64,000 bases of DNA from Vesta saturnalis (Eukaryota; Arthropoda; Insecta; Coleoptera; Lampyridae), in contig JARFJB010002136.1 of assembly GCA_036346205.1 (NCBI GenBank), positions 451,001 to 515,000 on the forward strand. The letters run 5' to 3'. A model generated the notes under the pieces. The model saw nothing but the letters and a program-made list of their open reading frames with translations. It had not been told where the DNA came from and ran no database searches. Each line of letters begins with the position of its first letter. The stretch's first letter is position 1. A program made the translations under genes and the position numbers. Shown one piece after another: positions 32,850 through 44,244 of the stretch.

Positions 32850-33430
32850 TAGACTCAAAATTGAAAGGCAATTGTCACGTTAATAACCTTTCCTAACGTA
32901 TTTCTAAATCTCTATTCTTACTCAGAAATCTCACCAATCAAGTTTCACATGCTTACTTCGGTGTATGCCATAGTCATACGCTATCTTACTTTGGGGTCAT
33001 GTTGCTTTTACAGGTAGGTTATTTGTCTTACAAAAACGTGCAATCCGTATTCTTTACAATTTAAGTTATTATCAAAATTGCAAAAATTAGTACATTCAAA
33101 TGAAAATTCTAACCTTGCCTTGCCTGTATATCGTTGAATGTCTTTTGTATGTAAAAAGTAATATTAGCATGTATACTAATAATAATGTTAAACATAAATA
33201 TTCAACAAGCAACAGACAATCATTTACATCCTCTTTATCATAAATTAGAAATATCACGTACCAGCCCAAATTATTGGGGTATTCAGTTTTATAATGTACT
33301 GGATGTAATTACAAAAAGTTTGGAATTTCAAAAATTTTAAATTTATTTGTTTGATTTATTTTAAATGAATGTAATATGTCGCAAATATTTTAACTGATGT
33401 GTCAATACTCGTATAGTAACACCAATAAAC
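32850..33430 (+). pseudogene. Non-LTR retrotransposon, C-terminal piece and 3' end
   Basis: Plus strand: YAILLWGHVAFTGRLFVLQK, RAIRILYNLSYYQN, ILTLPCLYIVECLLYVKSNI and HKYSTSNRQSFTSS, the post-reverse-transcriptase region of CR1/jockey-like elements, ending in an AATAAACTATTATTATTAT tail. 5'-truncated, with stops. Confidence 0.8.
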
Positions 33431-34472
33431 TATTATTATTATGATTATACATCCTTCACTTGGCATGGTGCTGTTTTTAAAGGTGCATAATAATTAAATA
33501 AGGAAAGTATATGATGATTAAAAAATGAAATTTTATAATCAATATTGTTTACTGGGATTTCTTCCATATACTTTTAAATTAATTAATTAATTACCGTGTT
33601 ATCTAAGTTCAGGAAATAATTAAAATTTTTTTTAATAATTGTGGTCCCGAACATGCTAAGTTTAGCCTAACAACATGCTAAACCACTCAGCCACATTTAG
33701 GAAGATGGATAGGTAGATACTGAATTGCCACGAGATGCTTATGAACGACTACCTTAAATTTTTTTATATGATAAGTAGGAGTAAAACAGGTACTAGGAAA
33801 ATCATTCATTCCAGAGTTAAGCAATCATATAAAAAAATGTGGATTATAACTGTTTGGTACAACAGTGTAGATTTGTACTGCATATTGATGATGTGTATGA
33901 GTAAACCGAGTATTCACACATTGCCCCATCTCGGGCAATTAAAAGAATACTGTCAGCACATATTATTTTCTGTAAATATGTATTAATTAACTTCATCTGT
34001 GATTAATCGATATTCAAACAAACAAATACCATTATGCTAGTATTCCTGATAAAAACTTTAAATACTGAATTAGTGACATCACATGGTAATCACCAGAATA
34101 ACTAAGAAATGAAACATTGTCCCAAGATAATGAATGTGTTAAAGAGTGTAATTAAATGTATAATCAAAGGTTACTATTATATTGTTTATGTTTACATGAT
34201 GTGGGTTTCTCACACCTAAATGTGTTTTGACTTCTACTTGATTTACATTACAACAAATGCACAGTAGCAGGTTAATGCTGGTTATTATGAACTTGTTTTA
34301 CAAATATACACAATTTATGATTATTTATTACAAAAGCAATTGATTTTTTTTAGGCATATAATATTGACATATAAAACTTGACTTTTGTTTAATTTTAGTA
34401 AGATATTACATACCTTAAAACACATATTTAATCTCCATTATGCTATAAACATTTGAAATAAAATTCTTCTAT
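33431..34472. other. No recognisable gene
   Basis: AT-rich DNA. It would be intronic if the glycosylase gene continues to the left. The 83-residue ORF at 33,735-33,986 has no motif. Confidence 0.45.
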
Positions 34473-34803
34473 ACAGGATGTTCAAACAACGTTAAACACT
34501 TTAATGCACATGAAGTGCTCGATTCTGCTGTCACACGTAAAGAAAGATCACAATATATCAAAATTAGTAACTATTACAGCACTGTAACCTGTTATATTTT
34601 TAGGGATATTTAATTAGCTTGTCTTCTATAACCTTAATTGTACACAAATGCCCGGTAACGATTGATCCTTTTTTGTTTTTTGAAGAATTTCCTCTTACAC
34701 GTAATACATTTATGTTAACTTCCCACAGATTATTTCTTCTTTTGCGTAGAATACTTGTTAAAACATCACTCAGAAAAAATCTTTTAAAAGCACCCTGTAT
34801 AAA
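34473..34803. mobile_element. MITE-like element in glycosylase intron
   Basis: The segment opens with TACAGGATGTTCAAA and closes with TTTTAAAAGCACCCTGTAT, imperfect inverted ends of the same ACAGGGTG type as the mariner-like elements here. Length about 330 bp, no gene. It sits about 115 bp beyond the exon 3 donor. Confidence 0.5.
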
Positions 34804-34917
34804 TACCCCTATAATATAGAAACTTATCACTGAAGTAATAAAAGCAACGTTACAGATGATATTCGAGAAAATATCAATAAAACGAAAGCATAAATAAAAT
34901 AAAGGAAATCTACTTAC

Positions 34918-35925
34918 AATAATGATGTCTAAATTGGCAGCGAGATGATCAGGTAACGTTCGTTTTGAAACTTCTTCTTCTGGCATACCATTAAACCTAT
35001 CATGTTTTTTTCTTTCTTTAATAGGCCTAGGTAATCCACCATTAACTCCTATATTTGGGTCTAACCTGAATGGAAAGAAACTGTAAATTTAGGGAAATCG
35101 AAAAATAATCAAAATAATATAATACTTATACAATATTTATTATATAAACTCACTCTTCTGTTTTAATTTTCTTTTTTCTTCCACGTTTTTTAGGTCCGAT
35201 CACAAGTTGATTTGTTGGTTGTGGTGTGGTCATATAGTTTGGAGGTCCTTGGGGCATAGAAAGCATTGGCATTGGATCATCATCAATAAAACTATATGGA
35301 TCTTCGAGTTTTTCACATTTTATTTCGTGATTTGGATTTGTACTGCTTGTAAGTAGCAAATCTGCACTTGTTTCATAACCATCATCGTGAGGTTCCAATT
35401 TCATATTTCTATTGAAGAAAATAAATAAGTTCTGGCAATGAAAATAAAAGAAATGCAGTGCATGTTTACATATAACAAACCAGAGAACTTCAAACAATTT
35501 GTTGCATAAGAGTGAAAATGCCAGGGAAATCTTTCCTTGATGAGGTTTTGTCAGTGGATAATTCTAAGAAAAAAGCGTTTAAATGAAGAGAAATGTCTAG
35601 ACAATAAATGAAAAGTTTGATAAACATGCTGTAATTATAGATAACTAAAAGCATTGCCAGTGAAGATAAATAGTTAAGTAAACAGATTATAATGTTTACG
35701 TCCTTCTGACGAAATATAAACTACTTACAATTTGTATTTATTTGCAATGGAGACTGGATGAGGGAAGTTTCCGTAAGGCAACGGTCCTGGTCCTACTCCT
35801 AATACAGAGGCAGCTGAGTCAGGTGTCGTAGAACCGCCACCGCCCGCCTCCATAGTTGCCCCAAGAAGTGTGGTGGATTCACGGAATAGGGTAGCCACCT
35901 GCATTTGGAGACCGTAGGTAGCCAC
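34918..35925 (-). CDS. TDG: Thymine DNA glycosylase, N-terminal exons (partial)
   Basis: Three exons join in phase into 200 codons: 35,925-35,729, 35,408-35,154 and 35,065-34,918. The donors are GTAAGT, GTGAGT and GTAAGT. Exon 1 begins MATYGLQMQVATLFREST; exon 2 carries a basic AT-hook-like block, GPKKRGRKKKIKTE; exon 3 reads RFNGMPEEEVSKRTLPDHLA then ANLDIII, the start of the TDG/MUG uracil-glycosylase fold. The next residues of the family (the GINPG active-site loop) should follow at once in exon 4, which I did not find to the left. TDG removes T or U from G mismatches in nuclear base-excision repair. No stops or shifts: it looks like a living gene, unlike its neighbours. The first ATG is a plausible start; an in-frame internal ATG (MEAGGGG) is an alternative. 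Confidence 0.88.
35066..35153 (-). other. TDG intron 2
   Basis: GTGAGT donor and TTTCCATTCAG acceptor; 88 nt. Confidence 0.8.
35409..35728 (-). other. TDG intron 1
   Basis: GTAAGTAG donor and TTTTCTTCAATAG acceptor; 320 nt, AT-rich. Confidence 0.8.
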
Positions 35926-35929
35926 TACG

Positions 35930-36060
35930 AGCTAGCGCTGCCTCGGAAAAAACACTAGTGCACACACTTTACTTGTACATCCGAACTTACTTTTGTAAAA
36001 ACCCGACAACAACCTCACCCTTTAAAAATAGTCACTACTCTGTGATTGGTTCAATGAACG
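35930..36060 (-). promoter_or_regulatory. Putative TDG promoter region
   Basis: Upstream of the first ATG the minus strand has an inverted CCAAT box (GAACCAATCAC, about 36,038-36,050) and a TATTTTTAAAG stretch about 15 bp further on, in sequence less AT-rich than the surroundings. Inference from position only. Confidence 0.35.
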
Positions 36061-36069
36061 TTTCAGAAA

Positions 36070-36879
36070 AATCAATAGAATGTTATCTGACTGTATTTTT
36101 GTAGAAGTCTTACTTTCAGCTCTTCGTCGATATCTCGGCCGGTCTCATTTTCTCCTTTAAAGCCAACAACTCTGACAGTGTCCTCTACACATTCATTTAC
36201 GCATTTCAATTTACAGCATAATTACATAATTCATCTTTGTAGAATCTACTAATAGATGCCGCCACTATATAAACAAATAAAACTACAAAAATTTAAAATT
36301 AATACAGTAAGGCATTAAATACAATTTTCCTTCCAAAAAATTAAATATTTAAAATGATTGAACTATATTAATTGAGACCTTTTACAGCGGTTTTCTTTCA
36401 GTTCGGATTATTTCAATCTCTGTAAAACAATAGACAGAACATATGATTTTTAGTTGAGAAACGTGGGAAAAAAGAAAAGTAGCAGAAAGAATCCAAAACT
36501 TACAGAACCGTATTATGGAATATTCTCTTAAATCTAGTCTTTGTATAATCCAACGTTGAAAAATGCCTGGAAAACTTTCAAATATTAATTAATTAATTTG
36601 GAATATGATAAACTATGAATTTTCATCAGTGTAGAGATGGATCGTTTACGAGTGATTTTGAATCAGTACTTTTAGCGAACAATCTGAACCGAATCCGTAA
36701 TATGAAAGATTATATTCATCTTTGTTTTACTATTGCTTTCTATTATACATTTATCAAAGAAATTTATAAAACATGAAAACGCAAAGAATAAGCATGCTAT
36801 AACAATTATCATCCTCGATCTCTTTTTTTTGAGAAAAATTCTATGGTGTATTTTCAATTTAGCTAACGTGTTTTGTTTT
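36070..36879. other. No recognisable gene
   Basis: AT-rich spacer; opposite-strand ORFs at 36,672-36,945 have no motif. Confidence 0.5.
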
Positions 36880-37110
36880 CGAGTTATGGCCAAAAATTCA
36901 GATTTTCAAGTGTTCACTTTATGGCGATATCTCGCTTATTTATAAAAATAGAAAAAAAAATAATTTCTACGTTCGTCAGGCACCTTTTTGATAAGAATGC
37001 AGTGGTGTAGTTAATTCTGTAAGAATATTCTTGAAATTCGAGTTATAGTATGTATAAAGTTGTATTTTTTTATATGGGCGCGTAGTTGGCTATGACATTA
37101 AAAAATTAAT
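36880..37110 (+). repeat. Left long TIR
   Basis: Inverse of about 38,630-38,870. Confidence 0.8.
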
Positions 37111-37349
37111 AATTTTTTTCTGATTCCAACGATATATATCATGTGGGGTCAAATTATTCATTTTTATTGCTTTTTAGCAAACAATATTTTCTAAGGACAT
37201 AATGTTTTATACAAAGTAATAATAATTACAAAAAAAAAAAACTCATACACTATGTGACTTTTTCACAAAGCAAGAACAAATAACTATAATATTGAAGTTG
37301 CTCTTAAACAAACTACAGGATATTTAATAATTATATACAAAGCCACTTA

Positions 37350-38387
37350 AACTAAATTTTCAAACTGATGTCCATTATTTGCAACACATAGTTCACATCG
37401 CTTTGAAACATTCCGTATTGCGTTGTAAATAGGAATATTAGAGACGAAATTAACACAGTGTATAAAATTTTGTCTTAGTTCGTTTACATTATTATTATTT
37501 TTATATAAATTGTCTTTAATGTGTCCAAAAGAAAAAATCAAGGGGCGTTAAATCGGGTGAACGTGGTCGCTACCTCACAAGTCCATTTGTTCCTATCCAT
37601 TTGTCTTAAAAATGAATGTTTAACAATTCAGAGACGTTTCTACTATTGTAAAGTTGTTGAAAATATAAGTTTTGTCTAACGTTCAGCGGTAAGTCATCTA
37701 TAAAATCCTCGACTATCTGTTGGTTTAAAATTTCAGAATATCGTTGGCCATTCAGTTTTCTTTCATAAATGCGATAGGCTAAAATGCAATTTTCCGAATA
37801 GGGCATACCAAACACTAAAACCGAAGCGTCCCTGATTTTGAACGTCAACAGTACGATTCGGATTAATGTCGGACCACCAATGTATGCTTCCTAATGTATG
37901 CTTCATCGGTGCAAACAATATTTGTTGAGAATAATGCATTTTGCTCTATTTGCTGAAGATACCAATTACAAAATTCTAGGCGTCGCGTCGTGGAAGATCG
38001 GTTGGTTGGAGATGTTGTTTTGTTATTTTATATGGTTTGATTTTGTATCTTTTTAGAACTGACAAATGCTCGACTTCGTCGTATACCAGACTCGGTTTCA
38101 ATTTGACGGCTTGAAATCGAGGGATTTGCAGCTACCATTGCAATAGAATTGTCGGTAACTTCCTCAGCATCTTCAATATTATAATTTTTTGTTCTTGGTT
38201 TGTTAAAAGTCCCACGATGTGTAAGATTTTCTTTTAATTGTTTGAAAATAAAATTATTAGGCTGTCTTCTTTGAGGTTAACGATTAAAATATAATCCACT
38301 TGCAACTTCAGATTTATTATTACTTTGAATAAAACATTCTAACCTATCAAACTTTTCTTTATTTTCAAAAGTCATATTTTGCGCCAT
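37350..38387 (-). pseudogene. Mariner-like transposase, near full length, degraded
   Basis: It starts MAQNMTFENKEKFDRLECFI with SEVASGLYFNR (first HTH), a stop, then PNNFIFKQLKENLTHRGTFN, SIAMVAANPSISSRQIETES, FCNWYLQQIEQNALFSTNIV and CTDEAYI (first catalytic D). The middle reads SVLVFGMPYSENCILAYRIY and VRQNLYFQQLYNSRNVSEL; the usual HDGAPPH block with the second D is eroded. It ends FGHIKDNLYKNNNNVNELRQ, NVSKRCELCVANNGHQFENL and a stop at about 37,350. At least four breaks. Related in layout to the 9.8-11.7 kb element but clearly a different subfamily. Confidence 0.82.
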
Positions 38388-38629
38388 TAAGGTGACAACG
38401 AACAATCAAATGTTATTAAATTGCCAGTTTTGTAACAACGCAATGACAGATAGGTACCTACTTTGTTTTATCAGAAAGATTGTAAATGATACAATGATAC
38501 AATCATACTTGTATTCAAAAACTATTTTTTCTCTAAGCATGAAATTTTTGTCCCAAAAAATCCATATTTTGCTCAAAAGCAGTAAACATGATAATTTGGC
38601 CCCATGTGATATAGCTGGAATGAGAAAAT

Positions 38630-38997
38630 TATTAATTTTTTGGGCCAGAGCCAACTACGCGTCCATATAAAAAATACAACTTTATGCTATAACTCGAATT
38701 TCAAGAATATTTTTAAAGAATTAATAACATCACTGTATTCTTATAAAAAAAGTGCTTGAAGAACGTAGAAATGATTTTGTGCTATTTCATAAATAAGCGA
38801 GATATGGCCATAAAATGAAACCTTGAAAATCTGAATTTTTGGCCATAATCCGAAAGCAAAAGACCTTATCCACATTTGAAATGCACCATTGAGTCTTTCT
38901 CAAAAAAGAGGCCGAAGATGGTGAAGTTCATTTTTTCATGCGACCTATAGTTTACGAGATTTCCTATTAAAACATCAAAATTTGGCCACCCTGTACA
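38630..38997 (-). repeat. Right long TIR
   Basis: Inner 240 bp pair with 36,880-37,110; outer end CCACCCTGTAC. Confidence 0.78.
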
Positions 38998-40034
38998 CTA
39001 AAGCTCCGATAATCCGAACGTCTACTAATCCGGATGTCCTTGTAATCCGGACAAAATTAAAAACTGTAATTTTTATAGTAGGTAGGTACCCTCAAACGGG
39101 ATAAAGTGAACAAAAAAGATGAGTTTTTATTTTGATTTTCGATCTTGAAACAAAAAAATACTGGAAGTTTATTGACTATTCAATACCATATTCTTTATCT
39201 ATGATTGTTATAAAATTAATAATAGACCTTTTATTTTTTATCAAAATATGATTCACTTTACTCTATAGGATGGGGTAAAGTGAATCACATGTACAAATTG
39301 TATGTTTGTGCCACTATAGCCTGATCTAGGGGTTAAGTGAACTGAAAATAGAATAGTGTAACCATATCCCATTGTTTGTTAAAAAAAAATCGATACAGAA
39401 ATTCAAATAAAGCAGTAACCAATTAAAATAAAAGTTGATTTCTTCTCAAATCACAAAACGTACAAAAAATTCTTTTAAACACAAAACAATATCAAGTTAT
39501 GATAAACAAATACAAAATCCATAACAAAAAATGTGACTAATTATTATTAGTTATTACTCTAGAATAGCACATTGCTCCACAGTAATTGCAAATATATGTT
39601 GTCATCTTTTAAGCACTCTTATAGTTTCGCTGCTTTAAGAAATTGCGTAGGATTAATATCAGACACATCCGGGAATTGAAGATACACGAAATATCCCTTT
39701 TCTCAACCTTTCTTCCTTAAAACATTAATTTTTATCCCCCATCTGAAATTAATTCTGCTTTTTTGATGTAACATCGAACTCGTTTCATTACAGGAAAGTT
39801 CACGGTTATGTGGTAGATCCTTATAGTTCTGGCCTTTTAATGGTTCCTTCTGACGAGTTCTTTCAATCTCAGGGCAGCTATCCCTCTCAGAGGGGTTTTT
39901 TGTCGGTGTATATGTCGATAGGGTCAGAATATCGGACTCGCCATTTTCTGCCTATCTATTGCTTGAAGATATTTACTTATCTGTTAGTTCCTTGTCAGTT
40001 AGCTCCTTAATCATCAAGTCGACCACAGTTCCGC
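38998..40034. other. No gene; pogo/Tigger-like terminal motifs
   Basis: 38,998-39,060 has three copies of a TAATCCG(A/G)AC motif, and 39,090-39,360 repeats TAAAGTGAA. Both kinds occur at ends of pogo/Tigger-type elements, but no paired end or transposase is here. The rest is featureless. Confidence 0.4.
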
Positions 40035-41206
40035 AAGATTCATACATTGTGTCTGACGTCCTTTTATTTTTAAAACTCCTTATCTTTCTTTCTTTTATCA
40101 TAAATTTTACTACATTCAGCCAAGTTTTACGCGCCCTACCAGGCCCGGCCTTACCTCTAATCTCACCCACATACATTTATTTCGTTAATCTTGCGTTGTT
40201 GATTCTCGTAATGTGACCAAACCAATGTAGTGTACTACTTTTGTACCTATCCATCATCGTCTTTTCCTCGCCACACTCCTTCATTATACAATCATTCTTT
40301 ATCTTATCCCTCCTCCTTTTGCCACATGCACCTCTCAGGAATCTCATACCCACGCCATTGATTTTTCTTTCGTGATTCTTTTGAGATATCCATGTCTCAT
40401 TTCCATACAATACTGACAGAACAAACACGCTACTATGTATTGCTCATTTCGCAGGTAGGCTCATGGTTTCGTTTCTCATTATCGTCCATATACTTCCAAT
40501 CACTTTCCGTCCAGCATTGACCCTTCGTCCAATATTGCCATCCATGGTACCATCTGCAGTAAATATTCTACCCAGATATACCCACTCTTCCACTTTTTCC
40601 ACAATTTCATTTTGCAGAGTAAATACTCTACTCTCCTTTTCACCTTCCCGATTGAACACCACAATCTTAGTTTTGTTCGCGTTTACCTTTAGATCCATGC
40701 TCTCATAGACTGTATCAAGCTTCCTCAGAGCATTTTGTAGGTCATCCGCACTGTCACTTAATAAGACTGTGTCACCTGCACACACGTCACCAACAATTAC
40801 ACCATTTGTATCGGTACATGCTTGCCTAACACATTTATCCATGTATACAATGAACAACCACGGTCACACAGCCTTCTCGCACTCCTTGCTCAATATTAAA
40901 GTATTCACTCACACCTCCTCTCACCCTAACACATTACCGGCTACCGTTGTACACTACTCTTATTCCGTTTATTAGACCTTAATTTACGCCACATTCATTT
41001 AATATTTCACACAGCTTCTCCCTATTCACTCTGTCATATGATTTCTCCAGATTTACAAACGCACGTTACAGCTTACTTTTTACACTTAAACACTTTTCGA
41101 TCACCTGCTGGAGGGAAACCATCTGATCAACACATCCTGTCGGTGGCACGAATCCACCCTGCACATCCCAAATCTTAGTTTTTGGGGTTTCTCGTACTCT
41201 TCCAAA
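40035..41206 (-). pseudogene. RTE ORF2, reverse transcriptase core and C-terminus
   Basis: Minus strand: QGGFVPPTGCVDQMVSLQQV, AFVNLEKSYDRVNREKLCEI (motif A), QGVREGCVTVVV, then AGDTVLLSDSADDLQNALRK. The usual YADD catalytic motif is not intact: the copy at 29.1 kb still has VYADD, while this one reads VCAGDTVLL. Further on: NANKTKIVVFNREGEKESRV, EWVYLGRIFTADG, VLSVLYGNETWISQKNHERK, GMRFLRGACGKRRRDKIK, TLHWFGHITRINN and GKAGPGRARKTWLNVVKFMI. Frameshifts separate the ORFs. The 3' end diverges from the 29-30 kb copy at about 40,050. Confidence 0.88.
41194..41206. repeat. 13-bp match flanking the insertion (left copy)
   Basis: GTACTCTTCCAAA is repeated at 44,246-44,258. It is a candidate target duplication, though 15 bp separate the insert's poly-A from the right copy, so chance similarity of adjacent RTE codons is possible. 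Confidence 0.4.
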
Positions 41207-41529
41207 GGTGGTAGGCATGTATCAAAGGTGGTAGGCATGTATACTCCATGCCAGCCGGGGAGGTACCACCACCCTTACCATGGGCTCCTTAATATTGGGT
41301 CTCCGATTTTCTGAGCTCGGTAAGGGCTGCCGGTTACCTTTCCCTTCATCCTTAATCTATTCTCATCCTTATTCTTCCTTCTCGCCCTCACCGTCTTCCT
41401 ATCGGATTAAAAGCCCAAATTATAAAATAAGATGGCTGTAGTTTCTAGGGTAATAAATTCCGGACGTAAAATCCTGCCCCATTCGGATGTCGGAGAGGGC
41501 AGCGCCAAGCGACCACGGTCATCGAAAGT

Positions 41530-42312
41530 ATCAACTTTCTGATTCACTACTGCAACATCCGCGGTATCAGGTCTAATCTTAATCGTATGCACCAACATAT
41601 TGAACAATTACAACCTGATATTTTGTTTCTATTTGAAACACAAGTCTCCTCTGAAAGCTCCGAGTCACCCGACTTGCAATTTCCTCAATACCACCTTCAC
41701 TCTAACTTTCGATATAAAGGAGGCGTATGTGCCTACATCAAGGACAGAACTGCTTGCAAGAGGGTTTCTTCCTTAGAAAATAAAAATTTTTACGTGATTT
41801 GGTTTAAACATTCTGGTCCTAATTTTGTGAAATTCTACTGTTGCATTTATAGGTCTCCTAATGACAGTAACTTTCAAGACTTCTTCGATTACCTTAGTAT
41901 GAAAGTTGACTATCTTCTGTCTCAGTTTCCATCTTGCGATATCTCAATTGTAGGCGATTTCAATGTTTATAACTCTAATTGGCTTCAGTTTTCATCTACT
42001 ACAAATCCTGCTGGTCATAAAGCAGAAACATTTGCTATTTCATGTGATCTCACACAAATAATTTCTGAACCCACAAGAATCCCTGATAACTCTAACCATA
42101 CTCCACATCTTCTAGATCTCTTTCTTACATCAAACCCTCTTGTTTATAAATCTTCCGTTCTTTCGCCTTTAGGTCTTTCCGACCATTGTCTAATAGAAAT
42201 CATTTCTACTGTACCTAATTCCACTGTTGTTCGCAAAACCGATAGAACCTTGTGGTGTTTTAAGTCAGCTCGATGGAGTAATTTACGGGATTTTTTTGCA
42301 ACCTTTCCATAG
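41530..42312 (+). pseudogene. Non-LTR endonuclease domain (ORF2 N-terminus)
   Basis: It begins IHYCNIRGIRSNLNRMHQHI and contains the APE-type endonuclease motifs: the catalytic glutamate in LFLFETQVSS, CCIYRSPNDSNF, ISIVGDFNVYNSNW (D and N) and SPLGLSDHCLIEI (S-D-H). These residues all look intact across about 245 residues. The frame is lost at 42,312, and the linker continues in another frame through 42,585. Confidence 0.88.
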
Positions 42313-44172
42313 CGTGAATATTGTTTTATGTCGCCCTCTTCTTCGGACATCGCTCTTTCAGTATCTGAAGTCATCCTCATGGGAATGGAGTAATACATTC
42401 CCAAAAAACAGTACCTTATAGGTCATTCACGTTCCCAACCCTGGTTCAATAAGGCTTGTGCTGATGCAATATCTTTAAAAAATAAATATTACATTAAATA
42501 GAAATCTAATAAATCGGTCAACAGTCATGTAGAATACGTTGGTGCTAGAAATACCTGCAAACGTGTCATCACTAAAACTAAAAAGTTGTTCGAACAACGA
42601 AAATGCAATGAACTAGCTACATCTCCTTTAGGGAGTCGTAAATTCTGGTCTTTAGCTAAAGCCATTAGTAAAAACTTTGGAACATCTTCATTTCCCCCCC
42701 TGACATATATTGACGGATCGGTAGTTGCAGATTCTGTAGACAAAGCCAATGTTTTCGTGGATTTGTTTGCATCAAACTCGTTTCTCAATGATTCTGGAAA
42801 AGATGTGCCCCTAGTCAACTCTTCTTCATACGCTATGAAACCAATTCATTTTCCGTACAAGCTCTTGGAATCGATCATCAATAGGCTTGATCTCAATAAG
42901 GCGACTGGCCCAGACGGTATCCCAGCTATTGTCTTAAAGAAATGTTCCCCCGAACTAGTACCAGTTCTATCTAAGCTCTATACGATCTCTATGTCTTCTG
43001 GGGAATTTCCTTCATCATGAAAATTAGCAAATGTTCAACCTATCCCCAAAAAAGGCGATAAGACCGATCCTTCAAACTACCGACCAATTGCCATCACTTC
43101 CATTTTGTCTAAAATCATGGAAAAAGCCATCAATCAGCAACTGCTCACGTTACTTGAAACTAACAAACTCCTTAGTGACCACCAATATGGGTTTAGGCAA
43201 AGTCCTTCAACATGTGATCTTCTTTCATATCTGACCCAAGTTTGGAACAATACAGTAGAGCAGTCCGGTGAAACAGTTGTAGTCGATTTACATATCTCAA
43301 AGGCATTTGACCAAGTTTGGATAAAAGACAACAACTAACCCCATCCATTGCTTTGCTGACGATAGCACTCTTCACTGTAGTTCATCTCAGTCTACTCATA
43401 GTGATAGTCCACCTTCTATGTCAAATCAAGAAATTAAAGCTGAAATGGCAAATTCAATCAACAAAGACGTTCAACGTATTCTCGAATGGAAAAGCAATAA
43501 TCTAGTTAAATTTAATGGTAACAAAACTCAGTGTTGTCTTGTGTCCGCCAAAAAAGATCGATCATTTCCTGTTGTATGAATGGCTCAGTTCTTAAGTTTT
43601 CAAACTCTATTACTCTGTTGGGTATGACTGTATCTTCAAATCTCTCATGGGTTGACCATCTTCTGTCAGCTACCAAAACAGCTGCTCGTAAAATAGGCTT
43701 TTTGTACAGATCTAAGCAGTACTTTACCTCTCGACAACTCCTTCTGCCGTATAAGGCTCAAATTCGGCCTCATCTGGAATATAATTCTCACCTCTGGGTT
43801 AGTGCTCCCCAATACGCTCTCGATGTCGTTGATCGTATTCAAAATAGAGCGATTAGGCTTATAAATAACCCGTCCTTAACTTCTCACATACAGTCCCTTG
43901 AGCATTGAAGGATGGTTTTAGTTCTTTCTTTGTATTATCGTTATTACAACGGCTATTGTGCTGTTGAATTATATTCTTTAATACCATCTCGGCTATCTTT
44001 GCGAGAAACACTCGGTTCGCGCATTCACATCATCACGGCTTCTAAACTCTGGAATGATCTCCCTAGTTCCTGCTTTCCTCTCACTTATGATATGAGAAAA
44101 TTTAAGGTAGCTGTCCATAGGCATCTATTGGCAATTGATTATCCCTCTATCTATCCTCCTAAGTGTTCCTGA
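42313..44172 (+). pseudogene. Non-LTR reverse transcriptase (ORF2 C-terminus), internally deleted
   Basis: After the linker comes LGSRKFWSLAKAISKNFGTS, DLNKATGPDGIPAIVLKKCS, PIPKKGDKTDPSNYRPIAIT and DHQYGFRQSPSTCDLLSYL, then motif A (VVDLHISKAFDQVW; the first D of DISKAFD is H). The sequence then jumps at about 43,320 to IHCFADDSTLHCSS, the catalytic ADD motif, so motif B is deleted. It continues KDVQRILEWKSNNLVKFNGN, TVSSNLSWVDHLLSATKTAA, IRPHLEYNSHLWVSAPQYAL and ASKLWNDLPSSCFPLTYDMR, ending at 44,172. Four or more breaks. Confidence 0.88.
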
Positions 44173-44244
44173 GTGCTTTAGCACGATAGGCCAAAATTAG
44201 CCTGTTCAGGTTCAAAATCATAAAAAAAAAACACTTAATCAATC

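Larger units (their letters stand above)
36880..38997 (-). mobile_element. Mariner-like transposon with long TIRs
   Basis: The arms at about 36,880-37,110 and 38,630-38,870 are inverse copies (shared GCGTAGTTGGCT, TATAACTCGAATTTCAAGAA-like and AAGCGAGATAT-type cores). The right arm extends to an outer CCACCCTGTAC at about 38,988-38,998; the matching outer 130 bp of the left arm is missing or diverged. A single degraded transposase fills the interior. Confidence 0.82.
41207..44231 (+). mobile_element. jockey/CR1-like non-LTR retrotransposon, internally deleted
   Basis: 5' region with a 20-bp tandem repeat (TCAAAGGTGGTAGGCATGTA unit at 41,201-41,241), ORF2 with endonuclease and reverse transcriptase, a 3' tail with a GAGTGCTTTAGCACGATAG stem-loop, and terminal ATCATAAAAAAAAAA. 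No ORF1 is present. The 3' portion is closely related to the fragment at 17.3-18.1 kb. Confidence 0.9.

Noticed and set aside
33431..34900. Fourth exon of the thymine DNA glycosylase
   Set aside because: No minus-strand reading gave the GINPG loop or HFWK block expected next; by eye a short exon could be missed, but nothing supports one.
38998..39360. A separate pogo/Tigger transposon
   Set aside because: TAATCCGAAC and TAAAGTGAA motifs are suggestive, but no second end or transposase could be paired; kept only as a note.
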